NCBI RefSeq assembly: GCF_005116455.1
Contig: NZ_SWBP01000001.1
Span: forward strand, 1,170,067-1,234,066
Direction of reading: 5' to 3'
From: Pedobacter cryophilus
GTDB taxonomy: Bacteria > Bacteroidota > Bacteroidia > Sphingobacteriales > Sphingobacteriaceae
DNA: 64,000 nucleotides
This document shows, in pieces, positions 17,093-26,390 of the stretch. The position numbers and the translations under genes are program-made. Numbering within the stretch: the stretch's first letter is position 1; each line of letters opens with the position of its first letter. The notes below the pieces were generated by a model. That model was not told where the DNA came from. It saw only the letters and a list, made by a program, of their open reading frames with translations, and ran no database searches.

Positions 17093-18390
17093 AATGCTTC
17101 TTTATAAGTGGCTAAACAACGTTCTCTAGCTACTTTATGATCAACTATAGGCTTTGGATATTTAAAGGGATCTGAAAACTCCGGCACCCATTTCTTAATG
17201 TATCTTAAATCTTTATCAAATTTTTTTACTTGTTCATAAGGATTAAATATTCTGAAATAAGGAGCCGCATCTACTCCGCAACCAGCTGCCCATTGCCAGC
17301 CACCCACATTACTTGATAATTCAAAATCAAGCAATTTACGGGCAAAATAATGTTCTCCCCAACGCCAGTCAATTAACAAATGTTTGGTTAAAAAACTAGC
17401 CACTACCATTCTTATGCGATTATGCATAAAGCCAGTTTGGTTAAGCTGACGCATACCTGCATCTACAATTGCATAACCAGTTTTTCCATCGCACCAAGCT
17501 TTAAATTCATGCTCATTATTTCTCCATTTTATTTTATCATATTCTGGTCTGAAAGAGTTTTTTGCCGAATGTGGAAAATGCCAAAGAATAGAAAAATAAA
17601 AATCTCTCCAAATCAATTCGCTTAGCCAAACCTCGCTTTTATCCATCGATTTTTTAACCAATTCTCTGATACTGATGGTTCCAAATCTTAAATGAACACT
17701 AATTTGAGAAGTAGCCTCTTTTGCAGGGAAATCTCGGTCGATACTGTAATTTTTTAAAATATCCTGGTAAACTTTATCAGGGAATGGGAGTTTACTTTGG
17801 GTAAACCCCATTTCTTCTAAACTAGGGATCTCCAATTTTGAAGTATTCACAAAATTTTCGAAGTATTTCTCTGTAGGATAAGCTTTAGTGTAATAAGGCT
17901 GTAATTTTTCTAACCATTTTCTTTTGTAGGGGGTAAAAACTACGTAAGGTTTGCCATCATCTTTCACTACTTCGCTTTTTTCAAAAATGCATTGGTCTTT
18001 ATAAGTGTGAAATTGAATATTTTTTTGAGCAAAGAAAGTAAGGAGTTTTTCATCTCTTTCTTTTGCATAAGGCTCATAATCATGGTTGGTGTAAACTGCG
18101 GCTACATTATAAGTATTTAATATGTTTTCCCAAACCTGAGTAGGAGTGCCATATTTTACTATTATAGAAGAACCAAATTCTTGAAGTTGCGTATTTAGCT
18201 CCCTTAATTGCTGATGTATAAAAGTTACCCTTGCATCGTCCTTATCTTCAAGTTTATCTAAAATGTTTTGATCAAAAATAAAGATGGGTAAAACTTTTAG
18301 GCCACTTTTTAACGCATAGTATAAACCGGCATTGTCTGTTAATCTTAAATCTCTTCTAAACCAAAAAACAGAGTGTTGTTGTTTATCCAT
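17086..18390 (-). CDS. phrB: Class I CPD photolyase
   Basis: 434 residues. The N-terminal photolyase alpha/beta domain starts FWFRRDLRLTDNAGLYYAL. The FAD domain carries WRDFYFSILWHFP, GYAIVDAGMRQL, the MHNRIRMVVASFL helix and the DNA/FAD signature GGWQWAAGCGVDAAPYFRIF. The enzyme uses blue light to split cyclobutane pyrimidine dimers. It overlaps the upstream TIGR01777 gene by 8 bases, so the two are translationally coupled. This is one of three photolyase/cryptochrome genes in the window. Confidence 0.96.
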   Translation of the reverse strand: MDKQQHSVFWFRRDLRLTDNAGLYYALKSGLKVLPIFIFDQNILDKLEDKDDARVTFIHQQLRELNTQLQEFGSSIIVKYGTPTQVWENILNTYNVAAVYTNHDYEPYAKERDEKLLTFFAQKNIQFHTYKDQCIFEKSEVVKDDGKPYVVFTPYKRKWLEKLQPYYTKAYPTEKYFENFVNTSKLEIPSLEEMGFTQSKLPFPDKVYQDILKNYSIDRDFPAKEATSQISVHLRFGTISIRELVKKSMDKSEVWLSELIWRDFYFSILWHFPHSAKNSFRPEYDKIKWRNNEHEFKAWCDGKTGYAIVDAGMRQLNQTGFMHNRIRMVVASFLTKHLLIDWRWGEHYFARKLLDFELSSNVGGWQWAAGCGVDAAPYFRIFNPYEQVKKFDKDLRYIKKWVPEFSDPFKYPKPIVDHKVARERCLATYKEALK

Positions 18391-19288
18391 AAATGTTTTT
18401 TAATGCGCTTTTAATATCTGGATATTTAAATTGAAAACCGGTGGCTATTATTTTTTTTGCTTCCATTCTGGTGCTACCCAAAACAACGGCACTCATTTCT
18501 CCAAAAATAAGTTTGAGAATAAAAGCTGGAACGTTGGGTAGCCATAAAGGTTTCTTTAAGGTTTCTGCTATGGCATGAGTTAACTCGGCATTGGTAATAG
18601 GATTTGGCGTACTCATGTTATAAGCTCCAGAGAGATTTGCATCTTCTATACCTTTTAAATACATATTTACTACATCGTCAATATGAATCCAAGAGACGTA
18701 TTGTTTTCCGCTTCCAAGCGGAGAGCCCACTCCAAATTTTATGGGCGCAGCCATTTTTGGTAAAGCACCGCTATTTTTATCTAAAATTACCCCAGTTCTA
18801 AATTTAACTATGCGTAAACCCAAATTTAAGGCTTCATCTACGGCTTGTTCCCAAAGCACACTGCAATGACCTAAAAAGTCGCTATTAGGCTCATCATCTT
18901 CTGTCATCCATTCACTTCCTCTTTCACTATAAAAACCAGATGCAGATGCAGAAATTACAGCCTTTACTTGATGTGGATGTTTTTTTAGAAGTTGATAAAC
19001 CAATCTGATAGATTCAGTACGGCTTTCTATGATGGTTTTTTTTCTTTCTTCAGTCCATCGGCTATCAGCTATGCCGGCTCCGGCTAAATGAACAATAAAA
19101 TCTACTCCATCTATGCAATGTTCATCTATTTGGCGCTGGTTTACATCCCATAAATAAGTCTTGATTTTTGGGTTTTTCCCAAGAGAACGACCCAAATGAG
19201 CTACCTCATAACCATTCTGAATCAATAATTGGCTCAAATGCCGACCAACATTTCCACTTCCACCAGTAATTAACACTTTCTTGCCCAT
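18383..19288 (-). CDS. TIGR01777-family NAD(P)-dependent epimerase-like protein
   Basis: 301 residues. N-terminal Rossmann motif GGSGNVGRHLSQLL, then the family block VDFIVHLAGAGIADSRWTEERK and the C-terminal DUF1731-like tail with GSTRMEAKKI..GFQFKYPD. This is the extended-SDR family called TIGR01777 (SulA/YfcH-like), of unproven substrate. Overlap with the photolyase gene indicates a two-gene operon; the association of this family with photolyase genes is familiar from other bacteria and suggests light-related use. Confidence 0.9.
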   Translation of the reverse strand: MGKKVLITGGSGNVGRHLSQLLIQNGYEVAHLGRSLGKNPKIKTYLWDVNQRQIDEHCIDGVDFIVHLAGAGIADSRWTEERKKTIIESRTESIRLVYQLLKKHPHQVKAVISASASGFYSERGSEWMTEDDEPNSDFLGHCSVLWEQAVDEALNLGLRIVKFRTGVILDKNSGALPKMAAPIKFGVGSPLGSGKQYVSWIHIDDVVNMYLKGIEDANLSGAYNMSTPNPITNAELTHAIAETLKKPLWLPNVPAFILKLIFGEMSAVVLGSTRMEAKKIIATGFQFKYPDIKSALKNIYG

Positions 19289-19365
19289 AGTTATTAAAGA
19301 TAACTCTTTGAAAGAAATTTAGTTTTGGTTTTAGAGGTAATTCTGATTTTATTTATTCTTAAAAA

Positions 19366-19794
19366 TTAACTACTAATATAGGTTTCTAGGTTTTTGATGG
19401 TTTGTTTTTGATCTTCAATAATAAATTTCACCACATCGCCAATAGAAACCATTCCAGTCAACTGACCGTTGTACATTACAGGTAAGTGTCTGATGTGTTT
19501 ATCAGTCATTAATTGCATACAATGATCAAGGCTATCTTCTGGAGATATTACAATTGGAGAAGGAGTCATCACTTCTTTAATTTGCACTTCTTTAGAAGAT
19601 TTACCCAACAAAACCACTTTTCTGGCATAATCCCTCTCGGTAAAAATTCCGGTAAGTTGCCCTTCGTCTACAATCAAAATAGCACTAATGTTAAACTCCA
19701 TCATGTTTTGTAGCGCTTCAAAAACCATAGATTTTGAAGAAATAGTGATGAGTCTGATTTCTTTTTGTTTTAGAATTTGGTGAACTTTTATCAT
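19366..19794 (-). CDS. CBS-domain pair protein
   Basis: 142 residues from the ATG at 19794; three further codons upstream would start with TTG. Two CBS domains fill the protein. The first contains ALQNMMEFNISAILIVDEGQLTGIFTERDYARKV; the second ends HIRHLPVMYNGQLTGMVSIGDVVKFI. Bateman modules of this kind bind adenosyl nucleotides and sense energy charge; stand-alone versions usually regulate a partner. No partner is evident from the neighbours. An inverted repeat lies 67 bp upstream. Confidence 0.9.
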   Translation of the reverse strand: MIKVHQILKQKEIRLITISSKSMVFEALQNMMEFNISAILIVDEGQLTGIFTERDYARKVVLLGKSSKEVQIKEVMTPSPIVISPEDSLDHCMQLMTDKHIRHLPVMYNGQLTGMVSIGDVVKFIIEDQKQTIKNLETYISS

Positions 19795-19860
19795 GAGGAG
19801 CAATTTTGGTTTATTTAAATTTAAGGATTAAAAAATCTAAAATCAAAATAAATTGCTGTG

Positions 19861-19887
19861 TTGTAAAGTGCATTGTGAATTTTACAA
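19861..19887. promoter_or_regulatory. Inverted repeat upstream of the CBS-pair gene
   Basis: TTGTAAA at 19861-19867 and TTTACAA at 19881-19887 form a 7-bp perfect palindrome with a 13-bp spacer, 67 bp upstream of the CBS gene and 62 bp past the end of the SDR gene. It could be a dimer binding site; no regulator can be named. Confidence 0.35.
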
Positions 19888-19948
19888 TCAAACAAAAGAA
19901 TATGCTTTTGCTTTTTTGTAAAATATAAATAGCTTTAAGGTAATTAAA

Positions 19949-21400
19949 CTAGGTTAATTTCTCTTTGTAATTAATCAAATTTTGAGCCATTCCATTAAAA
20001 ATAAATAAGTGGAAAGGCCACATCAGCCACCAATATAAGCGTCCCCATACACCACTAGGTCTAAATGTTGCCACCTGACTTAGTATTTTTTTTCCGCCTC
20101 TTTCTATAATTTTAAATTCTAACCAAGCTTCTCCGGGTAGCCTCATTTCTGCGTAAAGCAATAAACGTTTGTTGTTTTTATCAGCTAAAATCACTCGCCA
20201 AAAATCTAAAGCATCGCCAGCTTGAATGTCGTTTCCACTTCTACGGCCTCTTCTGGTGCCTACACCTCCCAATAATTTATCAATCAGCCCACGTAAATTC
20301 CATAACCAATCTAAATAATACCAACCTCGTTTACCACCAATAGCCCAAACATTTGCCAATACCGTTGCTGTGTCTTCTTCAAATTCTTTTTTAACCTTGT
20401 ATTCTAGAGTCCCATTTTGTGGCACTTTTACTTGGTCCATAAACGATGTGTCTAGGTAGCCACGGTTTAACGCATCTTTCCAGCTAGAAACAATAGAATT
20501 TTGTTCAATTTTAACGAATGCCAATTTTAAAGCGTCCATATAACTAAAACATTCTCTAGGAACTACTTTTTTAATGTCGTCATTCCTGCAAATCACTTCA
20601 TTTTTCATGCTTTCTACCAAACTGCTGGCAATATTGTAATTTACTGATGTTACAATATTAAGCCAGTAAGAAGATAAACGCGGGGTAAGTATAGGAACTG
20701 TGATTATATATCTTTTCAGCTTTCTAGCCTTAGCGTAGCCCAAAAGCATTTCTTTGTACGATAAAATATCGGGTCCGCCAATGTCAAAGGTTTTATTTAA
20801 AGCATTTGGGTTGCCCAAAACTCCTTTTAAATAAGCTAAAACATCTCTAATGGCTATAGGCTGACAAAGTGTTTTCAACCATTTTGGGGCAATCATAATA
20901 GGCAGTTTTTCTGTTAAATCTCTAATGATTTCAAAAGAGGCGCTGCCAGATCCAATTATAATTGCGGCTCTCAAACAGGTGTTGGGAATTTTGCTGGCTT
21001 TTAAGATGTTTTCTACCGAAAGTCGTGATTTTAAATGTTCAGAAAGCTCATCGTCATTTACAATCCCCGTAAGGTAAATAATTTGTTTACAATTGGTTTT
21101 TTCTAATGCATTTACAAAATGATTGGCCGATAATTCTTCTAACTCCCTAAAATCTGTATATGCATTTCCCATAGAATGCACCAAATAATAAGCCGCATCA
21201 ATATCTTTTGGAATCGCGGTTAAAGAAGCTTCATCTAAAAGGTCGCCGGTAATAATAGTGGTAAGCGGAGTGATTTCATTTTCGTCTTTTATCCGACGTT
21301 TATCCCTCACCAAACAGAAAACCTCATGCCCAGCCGCTTGTAAAACTGGTAAAAGTCTGGTTCCTATGTATCCATTTGCACCTGTGAGAAGAATCTTCAT
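19949..21400 (-). CDS. SDR-family protein with C-terminal DUF2867
   Basis: 483 residues. The N-terminal atypical SDR domain has Rossmann loop TGANGYIGTRLLPVL, YYLVHSMG and an LRAAIIIGSGSASFEII block. From about residue 310 a DUF2867 domain follows (GNDIQAGDALDFWRVI, LLLYAEMRLPGEAWLEF), a lipocalin/START-like fold that may hold a hydrophobic ligand. The reaction is unknown. Its position next to a photolyase-TIGR01777 pair resembles light-response clusters, but it is separated from them by the CBS gene. A decayed dispersed repeat lies upstream. Confidence 0.88.
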   Translation of the reverse strand: MKILLTGANGYIGTRLLPVLQAAGHEVFCLVRDKRRIKDENEITPLTTIITGDLLDEASLTAIPKDIDAAYYLVHSMGNAYTDFRELEELSANHFVNALEKTNCKQIIYLTGIVNDDELSEHLKSRLSVENILKASKIPNTCLRAAIIIGSGSASFEIIRDLTEKLPIMIAPKWLKTLCQPIAIRDVLAYLKGVLGNPNALNKTFDIGGPDILSYKEMLLGYAKARKLKRYIITVPILTPRLSSYWLNIVTSVNYNIASSLVESMKNEVICRNDDIKKVVPRECFSYMDALKLAFVKIEQNSIVSSWKDALNRGYLDTSFMDQVKVPQNGTLEYKVKKEFEEDTATVLANVWAIGGKRGWYYLDWLWNLRGLIDKLLGGVGTRRGRRSGNDIQAGDALDFWRVILADKNNKRLLLYAEMRLPGEAWLEFKIIERGGKKILSQVATFRPSGVWGRLYWWLMWPFHLFIFNGMAQNLINYKEKLT

Positions 21401-21467
21401 AATCTCTTAACGCATTTTATGCTGAACAGTTTTTCAAAGGGTAGTGTCAGCTTCATAAAACTTTTTT

Positions 21468-21570
21468 GGGCGTTCCCCAAAAAGGGACCGGGCTATTTAT
21501 TGCAATCTGTTTGTGAAAAACAAAAAGCCCGCCTGACCGGCTAAGCAGGGATTGCCACTCTTATCCCTAA
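21468..21570. repeat. Dispersed intergenic repeat copy
   Basis: The 213-bp gap upstream of the SDR gene contains a GC-rich island with TGGGCGTTCCCC at the left and TTATCCCTAATGC at the right end. Read on the minus strand its edge is GCATTAGGGATAAGAGTGGC, closely matching GCATTAGGGATAGGAACGGC at 33481. No ORF or transposase is present; it resembles a short non-autonomous genomic repeat. Confidence 0.6.
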
Positions 21571-21613
21571 TGCAGAAATTAGGGTTTAAAAGTTGCCCGA
21601 ATTATTTATTGAT

Positions 21614-22639
21614 TTACTTTTTCTTTATTGATTTTGAGCCTCCAATATTATATCTCAAGAAAAAAGCCTGTTGATTATCGGTAACACCATCAAGAAAATG
21701 ATAACTGAAAACAAATTTGCCTTCTAAGTTTTTAAAACGAATGGGTGTCCAACCTAAATCTACCCTGTTATAAGTTTTTGAGGTATAAAAAGGATCTCCA
21801 TAAATAATATGATGTCCCTCGCCAGCGTAAAAAGTATTTTGAACACTAAATTTTTTATAAGCTGCATAAAGGTTAGAAATAAACCCTGCTGGTGTGTTAA
21901 AAGACGAAGAAATAGCTCTGGTACGTTCAATAGAAACCATTGCCCCGGCAGAAATAGTTAACGAATCTAACAGCCCTTTTTTTGATAAATCTAACCCAAT
22001 TTCTATTTGTGCCCCACCGTTATCTTGCAAAAAATCTCCTGGAATAGGAATGGCCGCCCCAGCGTTGTGAAAAAGATAAGCGTAGTGAGAGATAAAAAAT
22101 GCACTGGGTTTATACCTGCCTGATAAGCCAAAAAGAAAGGTTTCTTTATCGTTATTGGTTTGGCGGCTGGTCCAATCTATCCAAATGGTTTCCTTAAATT
22201 TGGTAGTCTCATATTTAGCCAACATTCCTTCTACGTTTGGTCGGTAATAATTTAAAGTATCTTTTAATAACCCTCTGGGGTAATCGTTAAGTAGATTTAA
22301 TCTTGGGAAAGACCCAATATAGAAACTAAAATTATTTTTTTCATGCTGGTAATAAACAACTGGATCAACCTTATCAAAAAAGTTATTTTTTTGAGAGCCA
22401 AATTCATATAAAGCGTTAAACCCGACTCTAATTCTATTGAAACTATCTAATTTTAATCCAATTTCTGGCGAGATTCTGTTCCCAAAAATAGTTTGAGAAA
22501 CTCTTTTAGAGTTGGCGTATTCTCGGTTATCCATAAAACCAAAAAGATGCAGATTCCCTTCTACCACTTGTGCTTTAATAGCGGTATTTGTTAAAATTAA
22601 AAAGGTAACTATCCCGAAACTAATTTTTTTTAGGCTCAT
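21614..22639 (-). CDS. Outer-membrane beta-barrel protein, hypothetical
   Basis: 341 residues with signal peptide ILTNTAIKAQ. The mature protein is made of alternating amphipathic strands with many aromatic girdles (RIRVGFNALYEFGS, FSFYIGSFPRL, YNRVDLGWTPIRFKNL) and ends in a strand before a basic tail. This suggests a 12-16-stranded porin-like barrel in the outer membrane. No family name is clear. It follows the GT39 gene by 2 bases, so it is in the GtrA-GT39 operon and may take part in surface-glycan export or modification. Confidence 0.72.
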   Translation of the reverse strand: MSLKKISFGIVTFLILTNTAIKAQVVEGNLHLFGFMDNREYANSKRVSQTIFGNRISPEIGLKLDSFNRIRVGFNALYEFGSQKNNFFDKVDPVVYYQHEKNNFSFYIGSFPRLNLLNDYPRGLLKDTLNYYRPNVEGMLAKYETTKFKETIWIDWTSRQTNNDKETFLFGLSGRYKPSAFFISHYAYLFHNAGAAIPIPGDFLQDNGGAQIEIGLDLSKKGLLDSLTISAGAMVSIERTRAISSSFNTPAGFISNLYAAYKKFSVQNTFYAGEGHHIIYGDPFYTSKTYNRVDLGWTPIRFKNLEGKFVFSYHFLDGVTDNQQAFFLRYNIGGSKSIKKK

Positions 22640-22641
22640 GT

Positions 22642-24369
22642 TTATTTTACATTCATATTGATCATTTTGCTGTTGCGTGTACCAACAAAAGGTTCAGTTT
22701 TTATAGATATAAATAGTTTATAATCTCCGGTTTGTGGTGGAGCTTTTATGTTTATTTTAACATTTATGCTTTGTTTAGCTTCAATGGTTAAGTTATTTAA
22801 TGTTGATTCAATAGGCTCTATTTTTATAATATTGCCGTTTTTTAAATAGCCATATTGAAAGATACAAGCCCATTTTTGATTTTCCGACGCAAAACTAATA
22901 GCCCTGTGGTATGGATTTACAACTTTAAAAGTAATTCCAATTTCTTCATTAGCTTTCCATTCTTTTGGGAAATTAATAGGCTCAAAATTAATTTTAGGAT
23001 AATATCTTACACTGTCTAACCAGGTGATATGATAAGTTCCTTTTATAGTTTCTATAGTTTTTTGGTTGAGTAAAGTGGCTTCTCCAACTTGCAGCAGCAA
23101 TACTTTTTTATTTTGGAGGCTGTCTTCTAAAGGCCATAAATCATATTGGGTTTGCCTGTAATTAATAGAATTATAAGCTACGCCTTTTAAAGATTGAGTA
23201 TAAAAATTATAAAAAGAAGGTTCTTGAAAACCATCTTCAAAAACCACTGAATAACCTTTGGCTTCGGCTTTAATTTCTTGTGCCCAAGCCTCATAATTTT
23301 GAAAAGAAGCTACAAATTTGATCTTATTTAAAGCAGGAATATAGCCCATAATAACAAATCTAGCTATTAAAATTAACAAGATATTGACGCCAAACAACCA
23401 CTTAAATTTTTTAAAAGCAGCTAAGTTTTGAACAGCATAAACATAGCCTAAAATGAACAAAGCAATAAACTCTATTAAAGGCCATTGAGCCTGCACTCTG
23501 CCTTTAAAAGTGCTGATGAAAAAGAATGAAAATACACCATAAACCACAAATTTTAAGGCTCTTAAAAAAAGGTCTTCTTGTGCTTTTAGTTTATAACCGT
23601 AATAAAAAAACAGCCAACCCACCAAAGGGCCCATCATTAACAATTGATCTATAAAATACTGACTGCTGTAAACAAATTTATATGCTTTTGCAGATCTATC
23701 AATTAAATGGTAATAAAGCGAAGGATAACCATTTAAATATTGCCAATAAAGATGCGGAAGGCATAATGCTACCCCTAAAATAATGGTGAGATAGAAAGAT
23801 TTTCTGGTAAATAGTTTAAAGTTTGAAAGCAATACAAAAAATATCAGCAATATGCCATGGTATTTACTCAGCATTAAACCTGCACAAATAATACCTAAAG
23901 CTAGTGCCCATTTTATTTTATCTTCCTTAAGATATAATTGGTACACATATAAAAACAAAACGCTAAAGAAAAACAAAGGGACATCTGGCGTAGTGATAAA
24001 GCTATACACATGAAATAACAGCACAGAACTCACCATAATGATGAAGAGCTGAATGTGTACACCATATTTTTTTACAATGAGCCAAAGCAGATAAAGTGCT
24101 AAAGCATTGCTTAAAACAGTAAAAAGTCTTAATCCTAAAGGGTTGTTAAATAAAAAATATCCTGCTTTTATAAATATAGCCACCATAGGTGGATGGTCAA
24201 AATAACCCCAGTCTAAAAACTGAGCATAAACCCAATAGTAGGCTTCATCAGGGTGTAAACCAGTAAGATAAGCTTGTAATAAATTAAAGAGTAGGGTGAT
24301 GCCTAAAAAAAATAGGAGTAGGTTTTTTGATTTAGCTTGCTTAAAACTCTGATTTAAAAATTCACTCAT
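22642..24369 (-). CDS. GT39/ArnT-like polyprenyl-linked glycosyltransferase
   Basis: 575 residues with about ten membrane helices in the first 370 residues and a soluble C-terminal domain. The first periplasmic loop carries GLHPDEAYYW and YFDHPPM, the acidic catalytic and donor-binding signature of GT39/ArnT enzymes that use undecaprenyl-phosphate sugars. The acceptor could be lipid A, protein or glycan. The start codon overlaps the GtrA stop codon by one base (TAATG), and a GtrA flippase partner fits this function well. Confidence 0.88.
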   Translation of the reverse strand: MSEFLNQSFKQAKSKNLLLFFLGITLLFNLLQAYLTGLHPDEAYYWVYAQFLDWGYFDHPPMVAIFIKAGYFLFNNPLGLRLFTVLSNALALYLLWLIVKKYGVHIQLFIIMVSSVLLFHVYSFITTPDVPLFFFSVLFLYVYQLYLKEDKIKWALALGIICAGLMLSKYHGILLIFFVLLSNFKLFTRKSFYLTIILGVALCLPHLYWQYLNGYPSLYYHLIDRSAKAYKFVYSSQYFIDQLLMMGPLVGWLFFYYGYKLKAQEDLFLRALKFVVYGVFSFFFISTFKGRVQAQWPLIEFIALFILGYVYAVQNLAAFKKFKWLFGVNILLILIARFVIMGYIPALNKIKFVASFQNYEAWAQEIKAEAKGYSVVFEDGFQEPSFYNFYTQSLKGVAYNSINYRQTQYDLWPLEDSLQNKKVLLLQVGEATLLNQKTIETIKGTYHITWLDSVRYYPKINFEPINFPKEWKANEEIGITFKVVNPYHRAISFASENQKWACIFQYGYLKNGNIIKIEPIESTLNNLTIEAKQSINVKINIKAPPQTGDYKLFISIKTEPFVGTRNSKMINMNVK

Positions 24370-24773
24370 TATCCTGCGAAAGTATAAATATAATTAGCAA
24401 AAAAGTTCCAAATAGAAACCGCTGCAATTGCAAATACTTTTGAAAGATAAAAATTGATTTTTAATTTATCATTTAATATGTAAATGATCAAATTGTTAAA
24501 CAGTAAACCGATAAGCGCAATACCAAAAAATTTCCCAAATTGCTCAAATGCCTTTGGATCTTGGCTTTGAAAAGTCCAGTACCTGTTTAATAAATAATTA
24601 CTGATGGTGGCTAATAAAAATCCGGCGGAGTTAGCTACGTATTTATGAATTTTTAGCTTTTCTTTAAGAAGATAGGTAGTGCCAAAATCAACAAAAATGC
24701 CCGAAAAACCCACTAAACCAAATCGTAGGAATTTGAAAACGAATTCTTTACTTAAGGTAATCGCTAACAGCAT
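24369..24773 (-). CDS. GtrA-family membrane protein
   Basis: 134 residues with four transmembrane helices, starting with the family pattern FLRFGLVGFSGIFVDFGTTYLL and ending with VSIWNFFANYIYTF. GtrA-like proteins are thought to flip undecaprenyl-phosphate-linked sugars for a glycosyltransferase partner, here the GT39 enzyme encoded immediately downstream. It is the first gene of a three-gene leftward operon. Confidence 0.92.
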   Translation of the reverse strand: MLLAITLSKEFVFKFLRFGLVGFSGIFVDFGTTYLLKEKLKIHKYVANSAGFLLATISNYLLNRYWTFQSQDPKAFEQFGKFFGIALIGLLFNNLIIYILNDKLKINFYLSKVFAIAAVSIWNFFANYIYTFAG

Positions 24774-24791
24774 TTAAAAAGAGATATTATA

Positions 24792-24821
24792 AGAAAACCT
24801 CTGTTTTAGCAGAGGTTTTCT
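24792..24821 (-). terminator. Terminator downstream of sucB
   Basis: Perfect 11-bp stem AGAAAACCTCT (24792-24802) / AGAGGTTTTCT (24811-24821) with an 8-nt loop; on the minus strand it is followed by TTTTCTTATAAT. It separates the sucAB genes from gtrA. Confidence 0.82.
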
Positions 24822-24838
24822 TTATTTATATTTTGAAA

Positions 24839-26368
24839 TTAAACGCCTAGTAATAATCTGGATGGATCTTCTAAAAGTTGTTTTACTCTCACCAAAAACC
24901 CTACAGATTCTCTTCCATCTATAATTCTATGATCATAAGATAAAGCAACATACATGATGGGTCTAATCACTACTTGTCCGTTTTCTGCAACTGGTCTTTC
25001 TACAATATTGTGCATTCCTAAAATTGCAGATTGTGGCGCATTGATGATAGGAGTAGATAACATAGAGCCAAATACACCACCATTGGTAATGGTAAATGTG
25101 CCACCAGTCATTTCTTCTAAAGTTAATTTGTTATCACGAGCTTTTACTGCTAAAGCAACTACTGCTTTTTCAATTCCGGCTAATGAAAGCGTATCTGCGT
25201 TTCTAATTACAGGTACAACCAATCCTTTTGGGGCAGAAACAGCAATAGAAATATCAGCAAAGTTGCTGTAAACAATTTCTTCTCCATCAATTTTTGCTCC
25301 CACAGATGGGAAATCTTTTAATGCTTCTGTAACTGCTTTGGTAAAGAAAGACATAAAGCCTAAGCCAACACCATGTTTTTCTTTAAATTGATCTTTATAT
25401 TTTTTACGCAATTCCATTACTGGAGCCATATTAACCTCATTAAAAGTGGTTAACATTGCTGTTTCATTTTTTACAGCTACTAAACGCCTTGCAATGGTTT
25501 TTCTTAGAGAGCTCATTTTTTCTCTACGCTCTGTTCTTTCTCCTGAAATTGCAGGGGTAGCAGGAGCAGCAGCCTTAGCAGGAGCACTTTCTGTTTTAGC
25601 AGGAGTTGCTTGTGCTTTCATGGCGTCGTCTTTGGTAATTCTACCATCTATTCCAGTTCCACTTACTTGTTGAGCATCAACACCTTTTTCAGCTAAAATT
25701 TTAGCCGCAGCCGGTGATGGAGTTTTATCAGCGTAAGAAACACTTAATTTATCTGCTGCAACTGGGGCCGGTTTTGGTTCTTCTGTTTTTGGTGATGATA
25801 CAGCGCCTGCGCCAACGGTAATGGTGGCCACTAAAGCACCAATTTCTAAAGTATCACCTTCTTTAGCTACCGTATTTAAAATACCAGCAATTTCTGCAGG
25901 CAATTCAAAAGTAGCTTTGTCTGATTCTAATTCGGCAATTACCTCGTCCATAGCAACGCTCTCTCCGTTTTGTTTTAACCATTTAGTTAAAGTTACTTCG
26001 GTAATAGATTCGCCAACAGCAGGCACTTTAATTTCTTTTATTGCTGTAGCGGCAGAAGTTTGAGGAGCAGCCGTTTCTTGTGCTGGAGCAGCAGCAACCG
26101 CTTTTTCTTCTTGTACAGGAGCAGCAGCATTACCGCCATCTTCAATTTTACAAACAAGAGCGCCTATTGCTAAAGTATCGCCTTCTTTGGCTATCGTTTT
26201 TAAAGTTCCAGCGCTTTCTGCGGTAAGCTCAAATGTAGCCTTGTCTGATTCTAGTTCGGCAATTACTTCGTCCATAGCAACTTGGTCGCCGTCTTTTTTA
26301 ATCCATTTAGAAAGGATTACCTCTGTGATCGATTCGCCAACTGCTGGCACTTTAACTTCTAAGCTCAT
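24839..26368 (-). CDS. sucB: 2-oxoglutarate dehydrogenase E2, dihydrolipoyl succinyltransferase with two lipoyl domains
   Basis: 509 residues. Two lipoyl domains at about 1-77 and 115-192 both carry the lipoylation loop [11 protein letters not shown]. An E3/E1-binding domain follows ([20 protein letters not shown], about 217-250), then the catalytic acyltransferase domain with the HRIIDG active-site motif near the C-terminus. Ala/Pro-rich linkers separate the domains. Most bacterial E2o proteins have one lipoyl domain, so the duplication is notable. It lies 22 bp after sucA and ends at a terminator. Confidence 0.96.
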   Translation of the reverse strand: MSLEVKVPAVGESITEVILSKWIKKDGDQVAMDEVIAELESDKATFELTAESAGTLKTIAKEGDTLAIGALVCKIEDGGNAAAPVQEEKAVAAAPAQETAAPQTSAATAIKEIKVPAVGESITEVTLTKWLKQNGESVAMDEVIAELESDKATFELPAEIAGILNTVAKEGDTLEIGALVATITVGAGAVSSPKTEEPKPAPVAADKLSVSYADKTPSPAAAKILAEKGVDAQQVSGTGIDGRITKDDAMKAQATPAKTESAPAKAAAPATPAISGERTERREKMSSLRKTIARRLVAVKNETAMLTTFNEVNMAPVMELRKKYKDQFKEKHGVGLGFMSFFTKAVTEALKDFPSVGAKIDGEEIVYSNFADISIAVSAPKGLVVPVIRNADTLSLAGIEKAVVALAVKARDNKLTLEEMTGGTFTITNGGVFGSMLSTPIINAPQSAILGMHNIVERPVAENGQVVIRPIMYVALSYDHRIIDGRESVGFLVRVKQLLEDPSRLLLGV

Positions 26369-26390
26369 GAATATTGCTTTATTTTTAACC

